This document shows, one piece after another, positions 55,693-64,000 of a stretch of DNA of 64,000 nucleotides. How positions within the stretch are numbered: the stretch's first letter is position 1; every line of letters begins with the position of its first letter. The translations under genes and the position numbers were made by a program. Origin of the DNA: Arion vulgaris (Eukaryota; Mollusca; Gastropoda; Stylommatophora; Arionidae). The notes beneath the pieces were generated by a model, which saw nothing but the letters and a program-made list of their open reading frames with translations, made no database searches and was not told where the DNA came from. The stretch is taken from NCBI GenBank assembly GCA_020796225.1, contig CM036768.1, positions 41,118,789-41,182,788 on the forward strand, written 5' to 3'.

Positions 55693-56570
55693 ATATGGTA
55701 CTGGGTGATGCGAAAATGTTGCAGGGGCGAAACTGGCATCGATTGGATAGAAAATAGTCAACTAGAAGATTTGGATTTTGCAGATTATATTGCCTTGTTA
55801 AGTAGAAACAACCAAGATATGCAAAGAAAAACATACAACTTGTCATCTATAGCATCAAAAGTTGGACTGCAGATAAGCTATGAAAAAACAAATATAATTA
55901 AGACACCTATGGCAAGTAATGCAGATATCACACTGGTATCTAAAATGATAAAAATAACAGAGCAGTTCACCTATTTAGGTAGCAATTTTGATTGCACAGG
56001 AAATGTTAAAAAGAAATTATGATACGAATTGGCAAAGCAACATCAGCTTTTAAAAGTCTAAATAAAATATGGAACTGCAAGTTATATAGTATTAAAACTA
56101 AATTACGAATTTTCAATTCAAATGTTGTATCAATCCTAACATATGCCAGCGAGAGTTGGAAAATGACTAAAGATATAGAAAGCAATTTGAATGCATTTGA
56201 AAATAGATGTCTGTGAAAAATAATGAATATAAAATGGAACGAATTCAGAAGAAGTGATGAAATCAGAGACATGTCTGGTCAACTACTAGTGACAACTGTT
56301 ATAAGAAAGAGAAGATGGAGATATGTTGGGCACACCTTGAGGAGAAATGATCAACGAATATCAAAGCAGGCATTGAAGCGGGATGCAAAGGGTTCAAGAA
56401 AGAGAGGTCGACCTAAGGAGACCCTGAAACGAACTTTGCTGAGAGAGGCAGGAAATATCGGTCTCAATTCCATAGAGGAGATTGAGCGAGTTGCCCAGGA
56501 TAGAGCGGTATGGAGAAATTACTTGCAGGCCCTATGTAACGTATAACGGTACGAGAGGAATTATTATTAT
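55693..56570 (+). mobile_element. 878-bp RTE-type LINE inserted in the 24-bp satellite
   Basis: Flanked by TATTGTACACAATATT at 55677-55692 and 56571-56586 (array sequence). The frame 55705-56022 has LEDLDFADYIALLSRNNQDM (FADD changed to FADY), KVGLQISYEKTNIIKT and EQFTYLGSNFDCTGNV. The frames 56019-56216 and 56223-56546 have KIWNCKLYSIKTKLRIFNSN, TYASESWKMTKDIE, and the C-terminus GHTLRRNDQRISKQALK and GRPKETLKRTLLREAGN, then a stop and the (TTA)n tail. One stop and one shift separate three nearly intact pieces. Parent-like copy for 53040-53439 and 25995-26729. Confidence 0.9.
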
Positions 56571-56719
56571 TATTGTACACAATATTGACTCTAGTATTGT
56601 ACACAATATTGTCTCAAATATTGTACACAATATTGACTCGAGTAATGTACACAATATTGTCTCTAGTATTGTACACAATATTGTCTCGAGTATTGTACAC
56701 AATATTGTCTTGAGTATTG

Positions 56720-57339
56720 ACATGCGAAACTTGGACTGTATATCAGAGACACGCAAGGAAGCTAAACCACTTTCACACAGTCTGCCTTAGGAAAATAATG
56801 AACATCAAATGGCAGGATATGATCCCAGATACAGATGTCCTAAAAAGAGCTGCTCTCACCAGCACCTACACAATCTTGATGTAGTCCCAGACAAGATGGG
56901 CAGGACATGTGGCTCGAATGCCAGATTGTAGAATATCCAAACGACTCTTTTATGGTGAGCTGCAAAGTGGTAAACGCTCACAGGGGGGCCAGAAAAGCGA
57001 TTCAAAGATACACTCAAGAACTCGATGAAATCTTTTGGCATAGATGTCAACAACTGGGAGAATGCTGCTCAAGACAGATCAGCCTGGCGCACACTTCTTC
57101 GACACGGTTCCTCGGCCTGCGAGGCAGATAGAACAGCACGGATGTAGCAAAGACGTCAAAACAGAAAGGCAGTAAAACTTCCCACAAGTGCAAGTATACC
57201 TTGCCCACACTGTACACGAAGATTTCAAGCCCGTATCGGGCTCACTAGTCATCTACGCACACACAGACAAACATAGCACAATTACATTCCCTTGGATGAA
57301 AATTTGTGTGGTCATCATCACCTGTGATGGACGAGCATC
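56720..57339 (+). mobile_element. 620-bp LINE 3' end with terminal C2H2 finger, inserted in the satellite
   Basis: Begins exactly after a satellite ATTG (56716-56719) and ends before ATTG (57340-57343). It encodes an AWETWTV-like thumb remnant, [60 protein letters not shown] and near the end PCPHCTRRFQARIGLTSHLR, a classic C2H2 zinc finger (CPHC...HLRTH), then a TCATCATC-type tail. Only a few stops. Confidence 0.85.
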
Positions 57340-57459
57340 ATTGTACACAATATTGTCTAGAGTATTGTACACAATATTGACTTGAGTATTGTACACAATA
57401 TTGTCTCTAGTATTGTACACAATATTGTCCCGAGTATTGTACACAATATTGACTTGAGT

Positions 57460-57649
57460 CTTCTTCTTATCTTATCTTATCTTAACCACATTTGCCGTGA
57501 AGCATCGTGGGGAGAGTTAGTTTCCTATCTTGTGCCAGGTGTGTTGCGCTTGACGTTGTTAGTCCATGCCTTCGCAGGGACTCTGAGATGTTATCTATCC
57601 ATCGTGTTCTTGGCCTGCCTCATGCTCTGCGCCCTGAGTATAACGGTTG
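57460..57649 (-). mobile_element. 190-bp insert with TSD, probable 3' end of an unidentified retroelement
   Basis: Flanked by ATTGACTTGAGT at 57448-57459 and 57650-57661. It starts with CTTCTTCTTATCTTATC, i.e. a GATAAG/AAG tail on the minus strand. Its body (ACTCTGAGATGTTATCTATCC, GTGTTCTTGGCCTGCCTC) also occurs in decayed form at ~4290-4420 and ~6290-6420. Non-coding as far as seen. Confidence 0.75.
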
Positions 57650-57963
57650 ATTGACTTGAGTATTGTACACAATATTGGCTCGAGTAATGTACACAATATT
57701 GTCTCTAGTATTGTACACAATATTGACTCTAGTATTGTTCACAATATTGTCTCAGAGAAAAACTGGAGGGCAGCAGTAACAAATTGAATCTCTATACTTG
57801 TACATCTAACACTGCATGAGCAGTACAAGTGCATCAATATTTTAATATATATTATATGGCCTTTTTCATCTTTACAGACGGTCAATTGGCAAGTGTTTTA
57901 CTGTGACTAATATATATATATATGCTGCTTGTAACATGTAGGTTTGTGTGATAACTAAATCAG

Positions 57964-58119
57964 CTCTATTACCAGATCCTGTTCCTCCTTGGTCCAGCGG
58001 CTGTGTTCTGTCTCCTCACAGTTCTAGGTTACGGCTATCATAACCTTGATAAAACACACTCACTCCAGTACCTCAAGCAACTGTACATGTTTAAAGATAA
58101 AGAGGAGAATCTTTTTCTT
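57964..58119 (+). CDS. SLC6-like transporter, exon 6 (TM5 and EL3)
   Basis: Residues 213-264. Acceptor AACTAAATCAG|CT, donor TTTCTT|GTAAGT; phase 0 in and out. It encodes LYQILFLLGPAAVFCLLTVL, then GYGYHNLDKTHSLQYLKQLY and MFKDKEENLFL. The first 24 residues form a TM5-like helix in the place where SLC6 has K..Y.....PY..L..L..RG. The following loop with LQYLKQLY fits the start of EL3 (G...YL.P). The family next expects a VW.DAA.QIF..L.VG exon (TM6); none was found on the + strand through 64000. A second acceptor-like site at 58684 would add ten codons and a stop. The donor lies at the start of a triplicated 88-bp repeat. Confidence 0.8.
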
Positions 58120-58378
58120 GTAAGTATGTTTCATCTGGTAATATAGTTTTTTGATACGATGTGTAATGTTGTTGGTAAATTAGTTTAATCTGAGTTTTCT
58201 TTTTCTTGTAAGTATGTTTCATCTGGTAATATAGTTTATTGATACGATGTGTAATGTTGTTTGTAAATTAGTTTAATCTGAGTTTTTCTTTTTCTTGTAA
58301 GTATGTTTCATCTGGTAATATAGTTTATTGATACTATGTGTAATGTTGTTGGTAAATTAGTTTAATCTGAGTTTTTCT
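58111..58378 (+). repeat. 88-bp triplication that includes the exon 6 splice donor
   Basis: CTTTTTCTTGTAAGTATG starts at 58111, 58199 and 58288. Each unit continues with TTTCATCTGGTAATATAG and ends CTGAGTTTT. The unit includes the last nine bases of exon 6 plus the first ~79 bases of intron 6, so GTAAGT donors lie at 58120, 58208 and 58297. Reading into the intron from 58120 gives a TAG after eight codons, so the downstream donors cannot extend the protein. Confidence 0.95.
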
Positions 58379-58389
58379 GTTTTAAAAGG

Positions 58390-58715
58390 ATTTAGCAACA
58401 AGAATAAGCAAATCAAATCCAACCTTTCCCATGTTTAAGAGCATATGTAAAGAATTTAGTTTGAAAATCAAAAGCTCAGAATATATTAAAGCAACATTCA
58501 TAGACTATTGCTATATGATAAAATGTTGATCATGTGTTCATATTGAGAACGTAAAAGAATCCCTTAGAGTTTACAATCGATAATAAGAGTAGGCTGGAAA
58601 GTTGCTGTCATACAAAAATGTTAATAAGAATCAAATTCCTATAAATTTCACCATCCTCATAACTACATTAGTGTTCCTTGCAGGTATTAGGAAGTTTTGT
58701 ACTCCCACTGATCTA
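58390..58715. other. Intron 6 or 3' flank, no confirmed exon
   Basis: An open stretch from 58389 (DLATRISKSNPTF) after an AAAAG acceptor-like site is not SLC6-like. A better acceptor, TTCCTTGCAG ending at 58683, is followed in phase 0 by VLGSFVLPLI and TAA at 58714. Neither resembles TM6. Confidence 0.4.
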
Positions 58716-58716
58716 A

Positions 58717-58719
<3 letters not shown>

Positions 58720-58808
<89 letters not shown>
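58720..58808. repeat. (TA)n microsatellite
   Basis: About 88 bp of alternating TA, giving a spurious poly-Ile/Tyr ORF. Confidence 0.97.
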
Positions 58809-58811
<3 letters not shown>

Positions 58812-58924
58812 GCAATTGCAATGATTCATAAATTAATGAACAGTTACTGTAGCTGTGTAGCAAGTTTGATAAAAAGTTTATAAAGTTGTAGCTCTTCTAC
58901 CCAGGGATGTACTGTAGCAAGTTT

Positions 58925-59110
58925 TTTGGTTTTTTTCGATCCAGAAGCACTTGAGCTTTCAGCTCTTCGTCGGTGCCATTGACATCGTAACAATTGTTCG
59001 TGCCATGAACACAATGAATCTGGGGAACCTGTGGCTTTTCTGCCAGCCCTCGAAATTGAGGGCTAGTCGCCCGCAGTCCAACGCTCTACGAACACGCTGG
59101 GCAGGCGGGC
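58925..59110 (-). mobile_element. tRNA-derived SINE in the 65-bp satellite
   Basis: Flanked by TAGCAAGTTT at 58915-58924 and 59111-59120, both satellite sequence. On the minus strand it starts GCCCGCCTGCCCAGCGTG with TCGTAGAGCGTTGGACT as A-box region; the B box is damaged. Body CACAGGTTCCCCAGATTC-like. Sister of 19545-19753. Confidence 0.8.
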
Positions 59111-59437
59111 TAGCAAGTTTGATAAAGAGTTTATAAAGCTGTATCTCTTCTACACTGGGGTGTACTGTAGCTATGTAGCAAGTTTGATAAAGAGTTTATA
59201 AAGTTCTATCTCTTCTACCCTGGGGTGTACTGTAGCTATGTAGCAAGTTTGTTAAAGAGTTTATAAAGTTGTAGCTCTTCTACCCTGGGGTGTACTGTAG
59301 CTATGTAGCAAGTTTGATAAAGAGTTTATAAAGTTGTAGCTCTTCTACCCTGGGGTATACTGTAGCTATGTAGCAAGTTTGATAAAGAGTTTATAAAGTT
59401 GTAGCTCTTCTACCCTGGGGTGTACTGTAGCTATGTA

Positions 59438-60983
59438 AAATACGTAATCACAAAGTACTGTAGTTTTACAAATTATAAAAACAATGACAAAATACAGCAA
59501 CGTTTTGACCAACAAGGCCTTTATCAAGCAACGAACAACAGGAGTGACAAATTTAAAAAAACAAATGGACAACCAAAAACAAACATTTCTAATGAAAATC
59601 TGGAAATAAAAACGAATATCTGGGAATAAAAACGAATAACGAAATAAATGTAACACAAAAAACACACATAAAAACTAGAAATAGAACGGAAGAGAAACAA
59701 TGAAAAAATCTAGTTAACTCTTTCCACGCCCATTTATTTCCTGAATTTTTAAGCAGTTAATTCAAGGGAAGTAAAAAAAAAAAAAAAAAAAAATTACGAT
59801 CCCAACTACTTATCAATAAATAAACATATATATATTATTATATACTAAATTGAAGTAAACTGGACAACCTAATAGAATAACAAGGTTAAAAGTACTATAA
59901 GTAAAACAGAAGAAGTAAAACTAGAAAGACTTCTTATAAGGGAAGCAACTCATGGCGCAGTGTGCGGCTTAAAGCGTGCAACAGACTTCGCCATGGGCAG
60001 TGTGCGGCTTAAAGTGTGGAAAGAGTTAATATATAACTTGAATACATGCAACATATACCCATATAGATTACAAGGCATGGGAAGAGAAAGTACTAAGAAA
60101 CATAGGAATGTAATACGTTGAGCCCACGTGGTCGCAAGGTACCATACAAAGAAATCAACCGATTCTCCAGAGCAAATCGACTGCAATCATCCGAGGAACA
60201 CGATCGGATGGCTGTGACCTGGACATCGTGAGCTCCTAAATGGCCAGTATCATTGAAATGGGTGGCTACAGGGGTCACAGAGCATTGGCGTATGTCGCGC
60301 AAGTGTTGGGCGAATCGGTCACCGAGCCTCTTGCCTGTCTCGCCGATATAAGCCTTGTTACACCACTTACAGATAATGGCATAGATAAAATTACGGGACT
60401 CGCATGTGAAACCATCGTCAATATGAAACGTGGCTAAAGGAAAACATACAGTCGCGTCTGTATCACATAAGCACACGTGTTGCAACGCCGACAGCCACAC
60501 TGAACAGTGCCAAAATGAGTCTGGATATTGGACTTAAGGCGACTGTGTACCAACATATCCTTAAGACTTCTGTCCTGTCTGTAAGTCACCAAAGGATAGT
60601 TGGGGAAGACAGAACGGGTCTCAGGATCTGACTTAAGGATAGACAAATGACGGAATAAAACATTTTTCACCAGTGAACTATGGGGGTGGAAAGTTAAAAT
60701 AAGTTTTACTCTGTCAAAGTTAGTGGTCCTATGCTGGCTGGTGAGGGCCTGCTGGCGAGTGATTTTCTGAACTCGATGCATAGCCCGGACAAGCACCCTC
60801 TCCGGGTATAGGCGCCTGCGAAATAAATCGAGCATCTCGTGAGCTCTCTCAAGAAAATTATCGTCCTCACTACAAAGGCGATGAAGGCGCAAGAGCTGCG
60901 AGAATGGCAAAGAGTCACGACAAGCCCGGGGATGGGAAAAAGTATAAAGGAGAAGTATAAAGGAGAGAAAGTATAAAAGATAT
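59438..60983 (-). mobile_element. Penelope-like element (3' part) inserted in the 65-bp satellite
   Basis: A 1546-bp minus-strand insert between TGTAGCTATGTA copies at 59426-59437 and 60984-60995. The frame 60910-60434 covers the region after RT: PFSQLLRLHRLCSEDDNF, LTFHPHSSLVKNVLFRHLS, SDPETRSVFPNYP and CGCRRCNTCAYV (a CxC..C..C cluster). The frame 60500-60093 holds the GIY-YIG nuclease: FIYAIICKWCNKAYIGETG (the Y.I.C..C...YIGET core), RLGDRFAQHLRDI and TPVATHFNDTGHLG, and ends ...ALENRLISLYGTLRPRGLN. One frameshift separates the frames. The RT palm is missing (5' truncated). The 3' UTR contains a poly-A run and a duplicated GTGTGCGGCTTAAAG. Confidence 0.9.
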
Positions 60984-61759
60984 TGTAGCTATGTAGCAAG
61001 TTTGATAACAAGTTTATAAAGTTGTATCTCTTCTACCCTGGGGTGTACTGTAACTATGTAGCAAGTTTGATAACAAGTTTATAAAGTTGTAGCTCTTCTA
61101 CCCTGGGGTGTACTGTAGCTATGTAGCAAGTTTGATAAAGAGTTTATAAAGTTGTATCTCTTCTACCCTGGGGTGTACTGTAGCTATGTAGCAAGTTTGA
61201 TAAAGAGTTTATAAAATTGTATCTCTTCTACCCTGGGGTGTACTGTAGCTATGTAGCAAGTTTGATAAAGAGTTTATAAAATTGTATCTCTTCTACCCTG
61301 AGGTGTACTGTAGCAAGTTTGATAAAGAGTTTATAAAGTTGTATCTCTTCTACCCTGGGGTGTACTGTAGCTATGTAGCAAGTTTGATAAAGAGTTTATA
61401 AAGTTGTATCTCTTCTACCCTGGGGTGTACTGTAGCTATGTAGCAAGTTTGATAAAGAGTTTATAAAGTTGTATCTCTTCTACCCTGGGGTGTACTGTAG
61501 CTATGTAGCAAGTTTGATAAAGAGTTTATAAAGTTGTATCTCTTCTACCCTGGGGTGTACTGTAGCTATGTAGCAAGTTTGATAAAGAGTTTATAAAGTT
61601 GTATCTCTTCTACCCTGGGGTGTACTGTAGCTATGTAGCAAGTTTGATAAAGAGTTTATAAAGTTGTATCTCTTCTACCCTGGGGTGTACTGTAGCTATG
61701 TAGCAAGTTTGATAAAGAGTTTATAAAATTGTAGCTCTTCTACCCTGGGGTGTAGAGAT

Positions 61760-62280
61760 AATCCAGAGATGACACCACATGATTCTATGAGCTGTCTATT
61801 CGAGTCTAATTTTAATTTAAGTTTCAAGTCCTCAGAGATGCTTTGATGGTATACCTCCATTGCACCCTGTATTTTTCTCAAGTGCTAGATCATTTATTCT
61901 TGATCTCCAAGACTTGCCATGGTAATTGTACTTATACATTCTGTAGAAGTGACCAAACCATTGTAACTGGACTTGTTCTATTTTAGTTTGTAGGGGTTAA
62001 ACTTTGAGACTTTGTTGTATTGTCTGGTTGTTAACCATGTCTCTTTTTGTAACTTGAATAACCTTTCTACAATATCTTATCTCTAAAGTTTGAAGCTCTA
62101 CTTTGTGAGCCGTTGTTATAGTATATATCTCAGCAACATCCCAGACACTGTGCTTTTTTTCTGGGGAAAGTATTCCCTGTTAGAGATCACCACTACAGTT
62201 GTTTAGGGCAATCATTGTTTACATCAATAGACATCTCTACTTTTTTCTCCACTCTAGGTCTGACAGTCATCTTAGTAAGT
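61760..62280. other. Unassigned stretch after the satellite
   Basis: 61780-62060 has a weak resemblance to minus-strand LINE C-terminal text (LEI..., KNKWFGH-like) but nothing I can place. No host exon found. Confidence 0.35.
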
Positions 62281-62535
62281 ATACCGAAGATTAGTGAGGA
62301 TGATCATCACTGCACTCTGGACAGGTCCACAACTGCTCTAATCTCCTCCCCATTATCTTTCCCAGCATATAACGACTAATCACACCAGTTCTGTATTGAT
62401 TAATCAAATGTCTTGTGATTCTAACAGGATGTTTATGTCTAGCAGTTCCCATTTTAAGTCCCATCTCCTTGACTCTAGCTAGGGATGCAGATTTATCAAT
62501 GTTTTCATAGTCTTCTATTTTCTCTGGGAGCATGA
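62280..62535 (-). pseudogene. LINE C-terminal block, minus strand
   Basis: An 80-codon minus-strand frame reads ASLARVKEMGLKMGTARHKH, ITRHLINQYRTGVISRYMLG, KIMGRRLEQLWTCPECSDD. It corresponds to the post-RNase H region of the I/Jockey-type family (compare VSKWTLGWLLQRRTEHKWEC-like at 50.2 kb), including the final CPxC pair. No catalytic domain. Confidence 0.65.
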
Positions 62536-62689
62536 CAACAGTTGATGGGATATTGGTTGTGTGTGTTTACTTATTATGTCAAACATGAAACAAATAACTA
62601 ATCACATTTCTATCTTCATCTGGTTTTGTTTGTTTACTTTGCTAACTTTTTATGAAAGAAAGACACCAGATATGGTTGGGTTTTTTTGT

Positions 62690-64000
62690 TTGTAAGTTGC
62701 TATTGTCTATTTATTAAACTTAAACTAAGAAAAACAGGACAACAGATAAACATTCAAACGAGATTTGATGTGGATAGACTAAAAGACACTGAAGTAAAAG
62801 ATAATTTTATTCTGCAGATAAAGAACAAATTCCAAGTCCTAGAAAGTTATGAAAATGCAAATGAAACAGAAGGCACCATAAATAAAGCATGGGACAGCAT
62901 AGCCTCTATAAATAGCAAGAGCAGTGAAACTTGTCTAGGGTACCATCTGAGAAAAAGAAAATAATGGATTACAACACCTACAACATAGAAAATAATAGAT
63001 AATAAGAATGTTAAAAATGAAACTTTTAGAAGCAAAGTTTGAAACGCTAAAAGCAAGAAACTAGAAACAATACAATATTGCAAGTAAAGACGTTAAGCAG
63101 GCTGTGAGAGCTGACAAAAAAATCTATGTCAAAGACCTGACAGCACAAGCAGAAGAAGCAGCACAAAAATGCGATAGAGTTACAGTACAAAATTACAAAA
63201 CTAATATGTGGTAACAATTACAGGAGATTGGACATGCTCATAAAGGACAAAAATGGGAAACTATTGACAATGGAAAGGGAACAAGAAATGAGCTGGAAGG
63301 AACATTCTAAAGAATTGCTAAACAGACCACCACCAACAGTAGTCGCAAACTTACCAGAACTAACAGAGGAACTAGAAATTGACATTAAACACCCTGGCGA
63401 GATGAGATCATTACAGTCATTGAGTCTCTTCTGAATAGCAAGGCACCAGGGTATGATAATTTAAACACTGAATTATTTTAAATAGAGCCAGGACTCTCAG
63501 CTAATATACTACTACCATTATTTACCTCTATATGGAATACCCAAATAATACCTGATGCATAGAACAGAGGAGTCAACATCAAAATACCCAAGAAGGGCTC
63601 CATTGGCAGTTGTAACAACTGGCGTGTAGTTTGGAATAACCCTCCTTTTCGTCTTAAGCAAAATCATTTGTCAGCAAAGTACTGAAGCAGTAGATTAGAC
63701 ACTGAAAGAACAATGAGAAAGGAACAAGCTGGATTTCATAGAGAATGAAGTTGTAAGACCAACTGTTTGATCTTAGAATTATCATAAAACAATGCACAGA
63801 ATGCCAAAGTAAACTCTATATAAACTTTATTACTTTGAATGGGCATTTGATAGTATACACCACGATAGTCTTTGGCGTATTTTAAAATGGTATGAAATTC
63901 CACTGCATTTTATAAACATCAGGAAAAACTGCTGCAGCAAATTCACATGCAGTGTTGGAACTTTTGAGCTGAAGTTTGAAGTCAAAATAGGCAAGTGACA
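62690..64000 (+). pseudogene. RTE-type LINE, linker and RT N-terminal part, runs off window
   Basis: The frame 62686-62964 reads INIQTRFDVDRLKDTEVKDN, FQVLESYENANE and NKAWDSIASINSKSSETCLG, the linker between endonuclease and RT of RTE-type proteins. The frame 63228-63434 reads DKNGKLLTMEREQEMSWKEH and LLNRPPPTVVANLPELTEEL. Further pieces are NSKAPGYDNLNTELF, a degraded PKKGS.G.CNNWR block, and near 63840 EWAFDSIHHDSLWRILKWYE with the first catalytic Asp (AFDS). The FADD box would lie beyond 64000. Several shifts and stops. Confidence 0.75.

Larger units (their letters stand above)
55655..57755. repeat. 24-bp TTGTACACAATA satellite split by three insertions
   Basis: Four blocks (55655-55692, 56571-56719, 57340-57459, 57650-57755) of 24-bp units GTATTGTACACAATATTGTC plus TCGA. 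They are separated by inserts 55693-56570, 56720-57339 and 57460-57649. Spacer variants alternate (GACTCGAG, GTCTCTAG, GACTTGAG). In intron 5. Confidence 0.9.
58850..61755. repeat. 65-bp satellite, split by a SINE and a Penelope element
   Basis: Units contain TAGCTATGTAGCAAGTTTGA, TAAAGAGTTTATAAAGTTGT and CTCTTCTACCCTGGGGTGTA with period 65 (for example 59178 to 59243). About 5 units lie at 58850-59437 (around a SINE) and about 12 at 60984-61755. Very high identity to the right of the Penelope insert. Confidence 0.95.

Noticed and set aside
58389..58530. Open stretch after AAAAG as exon 7 of the SLC6-like gene
   Set aside because: Sequence is not TM6-like, the acceptor lacks a good pyrimidine tract and the frame ends without a donor.
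58602..58883. 93-codon ORF
   Set aside because: Mostly Ile/Tyr codons from the (TA)n microsatellite.
60093..60500. GIY-YIG ORF as a host endonuclease or DNA-repair gene
   Set aside because: The neighbouring RT-thumb text, 5' truncation, duplication of satellite sequence at both ends and a second copy at 10.7 kb identify it as a Penelope-like element.

Overview
This is a gene-poor, repeat-rich stretch of a large animal genome. The evidence for a metazoan nuclear genome is a host gene split into small exons by multi-kilobase GT-AG introns, several clades of non-LTR retrotransposons, Penelope-like elements, tRNA-derived SINEs, and many mini- and microsatellites. The mixture (RNase H-bearing I/Jockey-type LINEs, RTE-type LINEs, GIY-YIG Penelope elements, Maverick-like polymerase remnants) would suit a lophotrochozoan invertebrate, most plausibly a mollusc. 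I cannot name the species.

The only convincing host gene lies on the + strand from 38.6 to beyond 58.1 kb. Six exons (38578-38668, 43614-43751, 45923-46106, 50637-50687, 54560-54731, 57964-58119) join in phase into 264 codons. They match the first half (TM1 to TM5/EL3) of the SLC6 neurotransmitter-transporter family. The protein lacks the conserved TM1 core, and the TM2 Glu and Gly-Gln signature is altered. It may therefore be a diverged, non-canonical SLC6-like protein. The 3' half is not visible in the window. Its introns are filled with retroelement debris, and its last visible splice donor is tandemly triplicated.

Layout: 0-1.6 kb, minus-strand Maverick/Polinton-type remnant (PolB N-terminal region, SAP domain, Cys-rich ORF). 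1.7-2.0 kb, GC-rich minisatellite. 3.0-7.3 kb, a ~2-kb tandem duplication whose first copy is full of homopolymer expansions, ending in a LINE RNase H region. 8.6-9.7 kb, minus-strand LINE RNase H copy split by a SINE. 10.3-14.5 kb, Penelope and RTE remnants. 14.5-18.2 kb, a SINE and a long decayed EN-RT-RNase H LINE. 19.8-23.0 kb, a 39-bp satellite split by an RTE insertion. 23.7-25.6 kb, a GA-rich satellite. 26.0-26.7 kb, an RTE copy containing its own minisatellite. 29-34.6 kb, two LINE copies. 35.4-36.9 kb, two adjacent minisatellites. 37-38.2 kb, an RTE copy with an intact YADD motif. 38.6-58.1 kb, the SLC6-like gene with its intronic insertions. 55.0-57.8 kb, minisatellites, one of them hit by three insertions. 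58.7-61.8 kb, an (AT)n tract and a 65-bp satellite split by a SINE and a Penelope element. 62.3-64 kb, LINE remnants running off the window.

Most insertions can be delimited to the base by 10-16 bp target-site duplications, which gives a nested insertion history. Almost all retroelement reading frames are broken. No CRISPR arrays, operons, canonical tRNA genes or rRNA genes were seen.
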